Shown here piece after piece: positions 23,692-33,168 of a stretch of DNA of 64,000 nt. Below the pieces are notes generated by a model that was not told the origin of the DNA, did no database searches, and worked only from the letters and a program-made list of their open reading frames with translations. Positions within the stretch are counted from its first letter, which is position 1, and each line of letters begins with the position of its first letter. The stretch covers positions 62,001 through 126,000 of the forward strand of contig JBLIRR010000014.1 of assembly GCA_049472395.1 (NCBI GenBank). The letters are read 5' to 3'. This DNA comes from JBLIRR01 sp049472395 (GTDB lineage Bacteria; SZUA-182; DTGQ01; JBLIRR01). Both the position numbers and the translations under genes were made by a program.

Positions 23692-24471
23692 ATGGAGGTT
23701 AGAGAAGTGTTAGAACGTTTAAAGAAGATGAGTATGTTAGGTAAAGTGATATTAGTAATAGTTATCCTCGCTGTATTTGCGGGACTCGCTGTGGCAAGCC
23801 TTGAATTTACCTGTACTGCCTGGTTTTGCAATAGATGTCATGAGATGAATGAATATTACGATAGTTGGATGAATTCATCCCATTCACCTGAAAAGAATGA
23901 GGCATTTCATAATTGCACTCCATGCCATGTTCAGCCTGGATTTTTAAATTTTATCAAAGCAAAGATCGGGGGTGTGTTTTCTCTGTTATGGCATGTAAGT
24001 GGTCATACACATGTTGTATGTACTTTGCCTACGGTGTGTATTAGAGAAGGGTGTCATAATCTGGAAACGATCGATGCGCAGACGAGCAAGAAAGTTTCTA
24101 CTCTTCAGCTAGATCATAAGGTCCATGTAGAGGTGATGAGCAAGATTGGAACCCGTTATCAATGTATGCCCTGTCATAAAGAGGTGGCTCATGGAGCCCT
24201 TGAATATATGCCTGATATGGAAAATACCTGCTTTCTCTGCCATACAGGGAGAGATATCAGCAAGGAGAATTGTGATTTTTGCCATCCGAGGCATCTCCCG
24301 ATTAAAGGCGACATTCCTGATCTTTATCCTATTCATAAAGAAGAGGATGTTCAATGCGTTGATTGTCATCTGGACGCTCATAAGGCAAGCGCAATTAGCT
24401 GTATGAATTGCCATGAAGATGAGTCTATTTTAGACGGCATCGAGTTTGACGTTGTAAGAGTAAAACCTTAG
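23692..24471 (+). CDS. NapC/NirT-type octahaem membrane cytochrome c
   Basis: A 259-residue membrane-anchored cytochrome. One membrane segment (about 17-37, VILVIVILAVFAGLAVAS) precedes a periplasmic domain with eight haem motifs: CNRCH (from residue 46), CTPCH, CIREGCH, CMPCH, CFLCH, CDFCH, CVDCH and CMNCH. The third has four residues between the cysteines (CX4CH). The first part resembles NapC/NirT quinol dehydrogenases; the extra haems go beyond the usual four. It probably takes electrons from menaquinol to periplasmic partners or the reverse. The start is uncertain: GGAGG at 23694-23698 would better serve GTG at 23707. Neighbours are haem-tipped Gly/Tyr-rich proteins upstream and the giant cytochrome downstream. 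Confidence 0.9.
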   Translation: MEVREVLERLKKMSMLGKVILVIVILAVFAGLAVASLEFTCTAWFCNRCHEMNEYYDSWMNSSHSPEKNEAFHNCTPCHVQPGFLNFIKAKIGGVFSLLWHVSGHTHVVCTLPTVCIREGCHNLETIDAQTSKKVSTLQLDHKVHVEVMSKIGTRYQCMPCHKEVAHGALEYMPDMENTCFLCHTGRDISKENCDFCHPRHLPIKGDIPDLYPIHKEEDVQCVDCHLDAHKASAISCMNCHEDESILDGIEFDVVRVKP

Positions 24472-24498
24472 TAAGTTAGTGTTTTTCCTATAGTAAGA

Positions 24499-24530
24499 AG
24501 CCCCGCTTTTCAATGCGCGGGGCTCTCTAT
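24499..24530 (+). terminator. Likely intrinsic terminator of the octahaem cytochrome gene
   Basis: AGCCCCGC (24499-24506) and GCGGGGCT (24517-24524) form an 8-bp GC-rich stem 28 bases after the stop, followed by a modest pyrimidine tract (CTCTATT). Confidence 0.65.
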
Positions 24531-25062
24531 TATAATGTACTGTCGTTATAACTATTCAAGACCTGATCCCAGGACAATCGTATGAATGATTTGTTAAGTG
24601 AGAATCTTAGATATTTTGTAAAAAATATTTGATAGGATAACAGGATACACAGGATTTTAAAATTATCTTGTCAATCCTGTTATCCTGTCTACAATATCTA
24701 CCTCCAAAGGTCATTCACGGGTATTATTATTTTACCACAGAGGATACAGAGATCACAGAGGTTACAATTTCAATTCGTGATGCCATAAATATTATTGAGT
24801 ATTCATAATATTTATTACTCCTTCCTTATCCTTATAAATACCCAATTACTCTTTTCCCCTTCATAATTTCTATTCCTTTCTCTTCGTAAAACAATGTCTA
24901 TCGTATTGAAATTTAATACTCCATCTTATCTTTGCACAATATAAGGTTCCTGGCATAAGAGCTGCAAATATGAGAAGCAACTAATGTTTTATTCAGATTT
25001 TCAGATTTAATAAGGTTATAAAGGAAAATTTAAGGTTAGTAGTGTAAGGAGAGAAGATCAAT
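24531..25062. other. Intergenic region with a second copy of the composite repeat
   Basis: About 530 bases with no gene. It contains the composite palindromic repeat 24608-24765 and, before ATG 25063, a good AAGGAGAG ribosome-binding site. No strong promoter match was seen. Confidence 0.6.
24608..24765 (+). repeat. Dispersed composite repeat, second copy
   Basis: Arms 24631-24655 and 24665-24689 (25 bases each, AACAGGATACACAGGAT type) form a long hairpin; then a CATTCACGGGTATTATTAT spacer and ACCACAGAGGATACAGAG and TCACAGAGG blocks. It aligns over its length with 13491-13633, same orientation. The last part matches the 4.5-kb and 38.7-kb repeats. Confidence 0.85.
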
Positions 25063-28000
25063 ATGTATAAATTAAATATGAAACTATTCGGGCATTTTTG
25101 CGCATTATCAGCAGCTATCATACTTCTTGTATCAAGCAACACATTTCTGATGGATAAACCCCTCATAGGCGGTTTAATTTTGGCCTTCTTTTCTGCACTC
25201 TATGTGCAGATAAGTCTTTCTTCACGATCACAATTTTTTATTTATCCTGCTTCTCTGTTGTTTATTTTTAGTTATTATCTCTTTAATCTTTCGATAGTCA
25301 ATCTTCCTGCATACGCTCCCTTGCTCTCCCTACCTCTTGCCGGTTTATTTCTTGTGGTGGCCAAAAAGGCAGAGAACTCCTATAATGGTCATTTTGCGGG
25401 GGCGGTGTATCATGTATTTTATGGATTAGTTTTGTTTTTTTTCTTGTATATTATATGGTCTGTTAAGGATTTCTATACCATTTTTCCGATGGTACCCATG
25501 ATTACCTTCCTTGTCTTTTCCGCAATGCTTGGGATAAGAACAATTCAGACAAAAAAAGTACGTTTTGCCTATTGGGCTCTCTTTAATATTTCACTCTCGT
25601 TTCTCGCTCTTATACATTTAATTTCACATGCTTCATTGATAATCGGTTTCTGCCTAATAATGTTTTTTATGGGGATGATGTATATGGGGTCCTGCCTATT
25701 GAAGAGTTCCTCTTTCTATAAAAACCTGGACAGGGCATTTTATAGTATAGGCTATGCGGGTTTAGTATGCGCCCCGTTATATTTTGTAAATTCCATTCCC
25801 TATTTAATAATAGTACAAGCACTTTATACCCTGTTTTTTTGGCATTTAAAGCAACGGATTTATCCTGTCTCCGGTGACCTTACCCCTTGCCCTTTACTGT
25901 GCAAAATATTCATTGCAACAGTTGCTGCAAGCAGTATAGCCGGATTCATCCTGACGCTTCTTTATTATTTTAATTATCCTACTATAATGATGATATCGGG
26001 GCTTATTTTTTCTTTATCATATTTAAGACAAGCATATAATACCAGATTGTATTGGGACAACAGGGCAGATTTGCTCATCTATTTAGCGATTTTATTTTTT
26101 GCACTCTCTTATTTCGCATCACCCCTTCCCCACATTTCCTCCGGATTCCACTTGATTGTTCTTTGTGCATGGATTTCTCTCGCCCTTATTAGTAAATCCC
26201 ATGAATTTCCAAGACTATGCCGAGCTCTTTCAAGGGGGCAGTTCATTCTTCTCGCAGTTATCCTGTTATTCCCGGCTGTATTCGATACTACACGCGTAAT
26301 GACACTCCTCTATCTCGATGCTGCATATCTATTGATGTATATGGGGGTATACTATTTTGATCGCTGGGAGGGATACCTCTATTCTCTTCCCATAATAGGC
26401 ACTCACCTTTACTATATTTTTCTCATAAGCGTAATAAGCCCGGGGAGTAATATAGGATTGTATTTTCTCTTGCCCATCATTCTCCTCTATATTTTAAAAT
26501 TTTTTTCACGCACATCACACTTATTCTATTTCTCATGGATGTGCCTGACATTCGCATCACTGTGCACTATAATTGCTTCTCATATAAGCGCAGCCTATAT
26601 GCTCGCGTTGTGGGCTGTCTTATATTTAGTTGAATCTTGTTTTGTAAAGATAAAAAAGAGCCCCATTAAATATTATCTGAGTACCTGTGGTACTACATTG
26701 GCTTTTATTGCGATCATATTTAGCTTTGGTTACTATTACTTTGGGGATCCACTCCCAGGGCTTGTCCAATTAAGGATTATATTTGCGGTATTATTTATAG
26801 CCTATATGATTGTATTTATAAGGAGAAAGACCAGTTTCTACCTCTATCTGAGTTGTCTTACAGGCTCTGTCTTGTATTATTTAGTTATTATGTATGGGCA
26901 CTTCTGGGACATCGCTCATCTACTCTCTATCCCTCTTCTTATAATATCTTACGGACTCTATGTGTTTTTTAGTCATAGAGGCAAGGAGAGCTTCGAGGCC
27001 TTAAAGAATATTGGTCATTTAGATGCATTTGTGTTTACTTTAATGCTTTTTTTGCATAACAGAAGCCTCCATAGTGTCGTTGTATTGTCTTCACTAACCA
27101 TATACTTTCTTCTCTATTTTTTGATCAATTTAATAAGGGAAGGGTATGATTTTACTTTTCTCGCAGCCACAGCAGGATGTCTTTTATATTATTATACAAT
27201 AAGCCATTTCCCGAGTTTGGCAGTTTCCGACCAGTTGCGGTTAGTGGCCCTTATTATGGTGCCCCTCACTGAATTAGGATATTATTTTTTCCGTAAAGGT
27301 AAAGAAATTAAAGGCATGGCTATATTTGATCTCATTGTCTTTATCTCTCTCATAACGAGCCTTGTGTCCTTATTCGGAGGATATGTGTATGCCTGTCAAT
27401 TTATTCTGATTCTGAGTTCCATTTTGTTTGTTATTATTACCTTAATAATTAAGAAGGATTTCTTTATTTATTTGACAACACTTTGTTTGGGGTTGACTGC
27501 CTATAATTTCCTTCAGATTGCAAATCAAAAGTTTACGCAAGATCTTGTAGTATATATTCTGTATGCCTTGATATTCATAGGTATCTTCTTTGGGGCTTCA
27601 TTATTTAAAAGGCTTTTAAACTATCGTGGACCACGATATATGATTGCAAGTATCAGTTGGAAATCCTACGCGTTCTATTCTCTTATCATTGTCGGCTTTA
27701 CTGTGTTGCTTTTCTTTCTTTTCAGCATTGAAATTGCCAATTACCCAGGTTTTTGCACCAGATGCCATTATATGAAACCCTATGCTGAAGCGTGGGAACA
27801 TTCAACCCATAATGGGGTAAATTGTGTTGATTGTCATTATGAGCCTGGTTTAAATGCAATGATTGATACGAAGATAAAGGGGATGGTTCATGCGGTAAAA
27901 TATTTTACCAATACCTACAGTAACAAACCTAAATCAGAGATTAGCGATAATACCTGTCTGCGCAGCGGGTGTCATAGCAAACAAGACCTTAGTAAGGATT

Positions 28001-29031
28001 TAACCTTTGGAAGGGGTATCCATTTTGATCACACCAGTCATCTTATAACTATGAGGCGCGGGAAGAAACTTCGCTGTACCACGTGCCATTCACAGATCGT
28101 ACAGGGCGACCATCTCACTGTCACTAAGAGTATTTGTTTTACCTGTCACTTCAAAGGCAGTGAGGATGAAGGGCCTGCAGTCGGAAAATGTATATTATGT
28201 CATGTCATTCCTGAGGAGGTAGTGAGTTATCAAGGAGTGGAATTTGACCATGTCTCGTTTCTTGAGGGAAAACCCTCAGAGTTGTGTAGTGATTGCCATG
28301 CTGATGTGACAGAGGGAGATGGTGCAGTGCCAAAAGAGCGCTGTTATTCATGTCATGCTGAAGAAGATCCGGATTTATCCGATTCGGTGCTTTTGCATAA
28401 TAAGCATATTACAGAGCGGAAAATTGAGTGTTTTGAATGTCATCTGGATATTCAGCATGGAAGGCATAAAGACAGTAAGCATTTAATGATGGGAAATTGC
28501 GGGGAGTGTCACACCTTTGCCCATACCACCTCTGAGAAGATGTACCTGGGATTAGGAGGGATTGGTGTGAAGGGCGAGCCGGATCCCATGTTTACTGCGA
28601 GGGTTTCCTGTAACGGCTGTCATAAGCAAAAACAGAAAATACTCATAGGGGACTTCAGTTTTGTCACGACAAAGGCGAATCTTAATGTATGTGATGAATG
28701 TCATGGATTAGATACCGGGTACACTGAAATGGCTCGAGAATGGCAAGATGAGGTGAAAGTAAAATTAGATGAAATTATTACCATAAAGAATAGATTAGAC
28801 CCGGAGATTCAAAAGATTCGAGATATAGATAGAAATACGGACTATGGCACCGTATTGTTTACAATAATCACTATTTATGAACAGGCTCACAGCAATCTGG
28901 ATTTTATTATCTCGGATGGCAGTTATGGTGTTCACAATTATTCCTATACCATTGACCTCCTCATGGAGATAAAGAAAGATTTTCTTGCCTGTCGTATGCT
29001 TTTGCAACAAAGCAATGAGATGAGAGATTAA
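25063..29031 (+). CDS. Giant fusion: about 30 membrane segments plus 12-haem NapC-like cytochrome
   Basis: A 1322-residue membrane protein. Residues 1 to about 890 contain roughly 30 hydrophobic segments with short loops and no motif I recognise. A final segment (YAFYSLIIVGFTVLLFFLFS) leads into a periplasmic cytochrome domain that begins like NapC/NirT (YPGFCTRCHYMKPYAEAWEH, first Cys at residue 898). I count 12 haem motifs: CTRCH, CVDCH, CLRSGCH, CTTCH, CFTCH, CILCH, CSDCH, CYSCH, CFECH, CGECH, CNGCH and CDECH; the third is CX4CH as in the octahaem protein. It starts the hdr operon, 23 bases before hdrC. I infer a membrane electron conduit between quinone or the Hdr complex and periplasmic haems. 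The fusion is not one I know. Confidence 0.9.
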   Translation: MYKLNMKLFGHFCALSAAIILLVSSNTFLMDKPLIGGLILAFFSALYVQISLSSRSQFFIYPASLLFIFSYYLFNLSIVNLPAYAPLLSLPLAGLFLVVAKKAENSYNGHFAGAVYHVFYGLVLFFFLYIIWSVKDFYTIFPMVPMITFLVFSAMLGIRTIQTKKVRFAYWALFNISLSFLALIHLISHASLIIGFCLIMFFMGMMYMGSCLLKSSSFYKNLDRAFYSIGYAGLVCAPLYFVNSIPYLIIVQALYTLFFWHLKQRIYPVSGDLTPCPLLCKIFIATVAASSIAGFILTLLYYFNYPTIMMISGLIFSLSYLRQAYNTRLYWDNRADLLIYLAILFFALSYFASPLPHISSGFHLIVLCAWISLALISKSHEFPRLCRALSRGQFILLAVILLFPAVFDTTRVMTLLYLDAAYLLMYMGVYYFDRWEGYLYSLPIIGTHLYYIFLISVISPGSNIGLYFLLPIILLYILKFFSRTSHLFYFSWMCLTFASLCTIIASHISAAYMLALWAVLYLVESCFVKIKKSPIKYYLSTCGTTLAFIAIIFSFGYYYFGDPLPGLVQLRIIFAVLFIAYMIVFIRRKTSFYLYLSCLTGSVLYYLVIMYGHFWDIAHLLSIPLLIISYGLYVFFSHRGKESFEALKNIGHLDAFVFTLMLFLHNRSLHSVVVLSSLTIYFLLYFLINLIREGYDFTFLAATAGCLLYYYTISHFPSLAVSDQLRLVALIMVPLTELGYYFFRKGKEIKGMAIFDLIVFISLITSLVSLFGGYVYACQFILILSSILFVIITLIIKKDFFIYLTTLCLGLTAYNFLQIANQKFTQDLVVYILYALIFIGIFFGASLFKRLLNYRGPRYMIASISWKSYAFYSLIIVGFTVLLFFLFSIEIANYPGFCTRCHYMKPYAEAWEHSTHNGVNCVDCHYEPGLNAMIDTKIKGMVHAVKYFTNTYSNKPKSEISDNTCLRSGCHSKQDLSKDLTFGRGIHFDHTSHLITMRRGKKLRCTTCHSQIVQGDHLTVTKSICFTCHFKGSEDEGPAVGKCILCHVIPEEVVSYQGVEFDHVSFLEGKPSELCSDCHADVTEGDGAVPKERCYSCHAEEDPDLSDSVLLHNKHITERKIECFECHLDIQHGRHKDSKHLMMGNCGECHTFAHTTSEKMYLGLGGIGVKGEPDPMFTARVSCNGCHKQKQKILIGDFSFVTTKANLNVCDECHGLDTGYTEMAREWQDEVKVKLDEIITIKNRLDPEIQKIRDIDRNTDYGTVLFTIITIYEQAHSNLDFIISDGSYGVHNYSYTIDLLMEIKKDFLACRMLLQQSNEMRD

Positions 29032-29054
29032 TAAAGAAATAAGGAGAGAGGGAT

Positions 29055-29711
29055 ATGAGATGGGCCTTGACCAAAGATACGATCAATGAGGAGATGGTAG
29101 ATAAAATTGCGAAGGCGAGCGGACAAAATATTCAGGCGTGCTATCAATGCGGCAAGTGCGCGGCGGGGTGCCCGATTTGTCCGGAGATGGACGTAGCGCC
29201 AAATCAAGTGATGCGTTTTCTGCAACTGGGTTTTGTAGAGAAAGCCCTCAGCAGTCAGACAATATGGCTTTGTGCCTCATGTTTCACATGTAGTACCCGT
29301 TGCCCCCAGCAAATTGACCTTGCCAAGGTAATGGAGCAGCTCAGGATAATGGCCCAACAAGAGCAGCAGGAAGAAGAAGAAAGTTTTATCGCCTTAATGG
29401 CTGGTTTTGGAAAACGAATGAAGCATGCCTTTATATATCTATTTCGTATGGATATACAATCAAATACACGATGTTTTAGCGAGCTTTTCTTAAAGAGCGT
29501 GCGGTATTACGGAAGACTTTTTGAGGCCGGGCTTATCTATAATTATAACATCAATAGCGGCAATTTATTCGCCAATTTTCTTAAAGCCCCTATCATGTTG
29601 ATTCGTTCAAAAATTGGCTTCATTCCTCAGGAAAGTAAAAGGATGGAGAAGGTGGAGAAAATTTTTAAAAGCGTAGAAAGGACAGAAAATTTAAAGGAGA
29701 ATGAGCAATGA
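29055..29711 (+). CDS. hdrC: Heterodisulfide reductase subunit C-like 4Fe-4S protein
   Basis: A 218-residue iron-sulfur protein with two [4Fe-4S] motifs: CYQCGKCAAGCP (C29, C32, C35, C39) and CASCFTCSTRCP (C73, C76, C79, C83). This is the HdrC pattern; it would relay electrons between HdrA and HdrB. The C-terminal 100 residues are helical and without cysteine clusters, longer than in minimal HdrC. AAGGAG eight bases upstream supports the start. The gene follows the giant cytochrome closely and overlaps hdrB by four bases (ATGA). Confidence 0.92.
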   Translation: MRWALTKDTINEEMVDKIAKASGQNIQACYQCGKCAAGCPICPEMDVAPNQVMRFLQLGFVEKALSSQTIWLCASCFTCSTRCPQQIDLAKVMEQLRIMAQQEQQEEEESFIALMAGFGKRMKHAFIYLFRMDIQSNTRCFSELFLKSVRYYGRLFEAGLIYNYNINSGNLFANFLKAPIMLIRSKIGFIPQESKRMEKVEKIFKSVERTENLKENEQ

Positions 29712-30586
29712 AATATGCCTATTATCCCGGGTGCTCTTTGCATACCACTGCGAAGGAATATGATATCTCAACGAGAGTTGTATGCAAAGAACTTGGAGTA
29801 GAGCTTCAAGAGATCCCTGAGTGGGTATGTTGTGGTTCGACCCCAGCACATAATAAAAATTTTTTATTATCAATGGCTTTGCCAATTAGCAATTGTCTAT
29901 GGGCGGAGAAAGAGGGCCTTGCTATTGTAGCGCCTTGCGCTTCTTGTTATAGCAGACTTAAGATATCCAATTTTGAAGTAAAAAAGGATAAGGAGCTGCT
30001 GGAGAGGGTCAATATAATAATTGACGCAGAGTATCAGGGCAGCATCAAGATACTGAGTCCGCTGGAAGTATTCTCCGGCACACAGATGCTCGAATCATTA
30101 CTGCCAAGGATAAAGCGCGATTTATCTTCGCTTAAGGTGGCATGTTATTATGGGTGTCTTTTTTCCCGGCCTAAAGAGATTACTCAGATTGAAGACGTGG
30201 AGAATCCGGAGCAGATGGATCGAATCATTGAGAGCATAGGTGCTCAAGGGGTTGAGTGGTCCCATAAAACCGAATGTTGCGGCGCGAGCCTTGCCATAAC
30301 TCAATCTGCTATTTGTAAGCGTCTTGTCAGCGAAATTACTGAGTCCGCATTGTTAGCCGGTGCTGATTGCATAGTGGTCGCGTGTCCTCTATGCCAATCG
30401 AATCTTGATTTAAGACAGACACAGGGAGAAAGATCTCCTTTGCCAATATTTTATATTACCCAATTAATAGGTCTTGCCCTTGGACTCTCTCCATCGGAAC
30501 TTGGTCTGAGACATCTCGTAATTTTGCCACATCCGCTTCTTTTTTCCAAAGGGATTATTAAACGATCAGAGTTATGGAGGCGATAA
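29708..30586 (+). CDS. hdrB: Heterodisulfide reductase subunit B-like protein
   Basis: A 292-residue protein with two CCG domains, the ligands of the non-cubane [4Fe-4S] clusters of HdrB. The first has YYPGCSLH, WVCCGSTPAHN and CASCYSR; the second CYYGCLFSRP, ECCGASLAI and CPLCQSNL. In methanogens HdrB reduces the CoM-S-S-CoB heterodisulfide; in bacteria the physiological disulfide or acceptor is generally unknown. No thiol or acceptor is revealed here, although bshA elsewhere in the window suggests bacillithiol in the cell. It is translationally coupled to hdrC and ends one base before hdrA. Confidence 0.93.
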   Translation: MKYAYYPGCSLHTTAKEYDISTRVVCKELGVELQEIPEWVCCGSTPAHNKNFLLSMALPISNCLWAEKEGLAIVAPCASCYSRLKISNFEVKKDKELLERVNIIIDAEYQGSIKILSPLEVFSGTQMLESLLPRIKRDLSSLKVACYYGCLFSRPKEITQIEDVENPEQMDRIIESIGAQGVEWSHKTECCGASLAITQSAICKRLVSEITESALLAGADCIVVACPLCQSNLDLRQTQGERSPLPIFYITQLIGLALGLSPSELGLRHLVILPHPLLFSKGIIKRSELWRR

Positions 30587-30587
30587 T

Positions 30588-32612
30588 ATGTCCCGAATAG
30601 GCGTTTTTATCTGTTGGTGCGGGTCTAATATTGGCGAAACAGTCGATGTGAGGGCTGTTGCTGAGTATGCAGCCACATTGCCTAATGTAGTCATTTCTCT
30701 CGACTACAAATATATGTGCTCAGATCCGGGCCAGAAAATAATTTTGGATGCTATCAAAGAACATCACCTTGATGGAGTAGTGGTGGGGGCATGTTCTCCC
30801 AGGATGCATGAGGTCACCTATCGCAGATGTGTAAGTCAAATAGGATTTAATCCATATCTCTTGGAGATGGTTAATCTGAGGGAGCACTGTTCATGGGTAC
30901 ATGATGACAAAGTGTGCGCAACGGAAAAAGCAAAAGATCTTGTCCGTTTTATGGTTGAGAAGGTAAAAAGAAACTACCCTCTCTATCAGATCCGGATACC
31001 TATCATGAAAAGGGCCTTGGTTATCGGAGGAGGAATTGCAGGGATTCAGGCTGCGCTTGATATTGCGAATGGGGGCCATGAGGTCATTATGGTTGAAAAA
31101 GCCCCATCCATAGGTGGGCATATGGCCCAGTTGGATGAAACCTTCCCCACACTTGATTGTTCCCAGTGCATTCTCACACCACGAATGGTTGAAGTTGCGC
31201 AACATCCTAAAATCACTCTTTATTCTTATGCAGAAGTGGAAAATGTCTCCGGCTATATAGGAAATTTTAACGTCACCATAAGGCAAAAGGCCCGTTATAT
31301 TGAGACTGAAAAATGCACAGGATGCGGTCTGTGTCAGCAGAAATGCCCTACGAAAGTTCCGAATGAATTTGAAGCGGGCTTAGGGAAGAGAAAGGCCATA
31401 TATGTCCCTTTTCCCCAGGCGGTTCCTAATAAACCGGTTATTGATAAAGAACACTGCCTTAAGTTTATAAAAGGCACATGCGGGGTGTGTCAAAAATTAT
31501 GTCCTGCAGGGGCCATTAATTATGAACAGGAAGATAAGCTCATAGAGGAGCAAGTGGGAGCGGTTGTTGTTGCGACCGGCTATGATCTTATTAATACGGA
31601 TACCTATGCGGAATATGGCATGGGAAAGTATCCTGACATCATATCCGGCCTTCAATTTGAACGGTTAGTAAGCGCCTCAGGCCCAACCAATGGTGAGCTG
31701 AAAAGACCCTCTGATGGGAAGGTTCCTGAAACTGTTGTGTTTATACAATGTGTCGGCTCACGTGATGAAGCACAGGGAAGAAGTTACTGCTCTAAGATTT
31801 GCTGTATGTATACCGCAAAACATACAATGCTTTTCAGGCATAAAGTACATAATGGCAGATCGTATGTGTTCTATATGGATATCAGGGCTGGCGGGAAAAA
31901 TTATGATGAATTTACGCGAAGGGCCATTGAGGAAGATAAAGCAGTGTATATCCGTGGGAGGGTATCGAGAATATATGAACGACAAGGAAAACTTATAGTA
32001 AAAGGCTCTGATACGTTACTCGGGGCTCAGGTAGAAATAGAGGCGGATCTTGTGGTGTTGGCTACCGCAATTATCGCTCCGAAGAACATAGAAAAGTTAG
32101 CTCAAAAATTGGGTGTCTCCTATGACCTTCACCATTTTATGTCAGAAGCACACCCAAAATTAAGACCGGTGGAGACGAATACTGCTGGTGTGTTTCTTGC
32201 CGGAGCCTGTCAAGCTCCCAAGGATATTCCTGAGACTGTTGCGCAGGCAGGAGCCGCTGCAAGCAAGGTCCTTGGAATGTTCGGGCATGATCAACTGGAA
32301 AGAGAGCCCATTGTGGCAGTTGTGAATAAACAGACCTGCAAAGGGTGTTTTGCCTGTGAGAAAGTATGCGCTTATTTGGCTATTGAAAAGGAGGAGATCA
32401 AGGATAAGAAGGGCAATCTCATCAAAAAAGTCGCACGAATAAATAATGGCAAATGCCAGGGATGTGGTGCATGCGCAGCCACCTGTAGATCGAACAGCAT
32501 TCAATTGGCGGGATTTACCGATTCACAGATATTTGCCCAATTGAATGTGATTTTTGAATCATCTGAGGAACGTGAATTATCTTTGGAGGCAGAGAAGGCA
32601 GCTTTCAATTAA
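30588..32612 (+). CDS. hdrA: Heterodisulfide reductase subunit A-like flavoprotein
   Basis: A 674-residue HdrA. It starts with the cysteine-containing segment RIGVFICWCGSNI, then an FAD-binding Rossmann motif VIGGGIAGIQAALDIANGG, the HdrA-type DCSQC segment, and ferredoxin motifs: CTGCGLCQQKCP, CGVCQKLCP, and C-terminal CKGCFACEKVCA and CQGCGACAATC. HdrA carries the bifurcating FAD in methanogens and the related bacterial Flox/Hdr complexes. Here it would split electrons between ferredoxin and HdrB. Length is typical. GGAGG seven bases upstream supports the start. Confidence in the family is high; bifurcation is inferred from the family. Confidence 0.95.
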   Translation: MSRIGVFICWCGSNIGETVDVRAVAEYAATLPNVVISLDYKYMCSDPGQKIILDAIKEHHLDGVVVGACSPRMHEVTYRRCVSQIGFNPYLLEMVNLREHCSWVHDDKVCATEKAKDLVRFMVEKVKRNYPLYQIRIPIMKRALVIGGGIAGIQAALDIANGGHEVIMVEKAPSIGGHMAQLDETFPTLDCSQCILTPRMVEVAQHPKITLYSYAEVENVSGYIGNFNVTIRQKARYIETEKCTGCGLCQQKCPTKVPNEFEAGLGKRKAIYVPFPQAVPNKPVIDKEHCLKFIKGTCGVCQKLCPAGAINYEQEDKLIEEQVGAVVVATGYDLINTDTYAEYGMGKYPDIISGLQFERLVSASGPTNGELKRPSDGKVPETVVFIQCVGSRDEAQGRSYCSKICCMYTAKHTMLFRHKVHNGRSYVFYMDIRAGGKNYDEFTRRAIEEDKAVYIRGRVSRIYERQGKLIVKGSDTLLGAQVEIEADLVVLATAIIAPKNIEKLAQKLGVSYDLHHFMSEAHPKLRPVETNTAGVFLAGACQAPKDIPETVAQAGAAASKVLGMFGHDQLEREPIVAVVNKQTCKGCFACEKVCAYLAIEKEEIKDKKGNLIKKVARINNGKCQGCGACAATCRSNSIQLAGFTDSQIFAQLNVIFESSEERELSLEAEKAAFN

Positions 32613-32626
32613 TAAGGAGTAAATGA

Positions 32627-33121
32627 ATGATGGATACACAAAATAAAAAGGTGCACGAGGATACCACGCAGAAAATGGCAGTATGGCAACCCAAGATAGT
32701 TGCTTTTCTGTGCAATTGGTGCTCTTATGCCGGTGCTGATCTGGCAGGAACAAACCGGCTTAAATATAAATCCAATATCAGGATTATCAAAGTCCCTTGC
32801 AGTGGGAAAATAGATCCTCTGTTTATTTTGAAATCATTCTGTTCCGGTGCGGATGGAGTATTGATATCCGGCTGCCATCCTGGTGATTGCCACTATTCGA
32901 CTGGGAATTTTTATGCACGAAGAAAATTTGCATTAATAAAATATCTATTGGAATTTTGTGGGATGGACCAAAGGCGTATCCATTTTTCTTGGGTGTCTGC
33001 TGCTGAGGGTAAAAAATGGTCGCAGGTGGTAGAGGAGGTAACTGAGAGTGTAAGAGCAGCTGGCCCTTTCAATGGATTTGACAGTATTGAAAAAATGGAC
33101 CTATGTAGATTTAAGAATTGA
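32627..33121 (+). CDS. mvhD: MvhD-like [2Fe-2S] electron-transfer protein
   Basis: A 164-residue MvhD/FlxD-type protein. Family segments: IVAFLCNWCSYAGADLAG, IKVPCSGKIDP and LISGCHPGDCHYSTGN, with the conserved cysteines. It passes electrons from an input module to HdrA. No hydrogenase or formate dehydrogenase gene adjoins; the downstream flavin/FeS genes are the likely input. AAGGAG seven bases before ATG 32627 supports the start. The 20-residue polar N-terminal extension is unremarkable. Confidence 0.9.
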   Translation: MMDTQNKKVHEDTTQKMAVWQPKIVAFLCNWCSYAGADLAGTNRLKYKSNIRIIKVPCSGKIDPLFILKSFCSGADGVLISGCHPGDCHYSTGNFYARRKFALIKYLLEFCGMDQRRIHFSWVSAAEGKKWSQVVEEVTESVRAAGPFNGFDSIEKMDLCRFKN

Positions 33122-33168
33122 ATATTGACCTATAAAAATAAAACCTGAAGATTGAAAGGCTATAAAAG

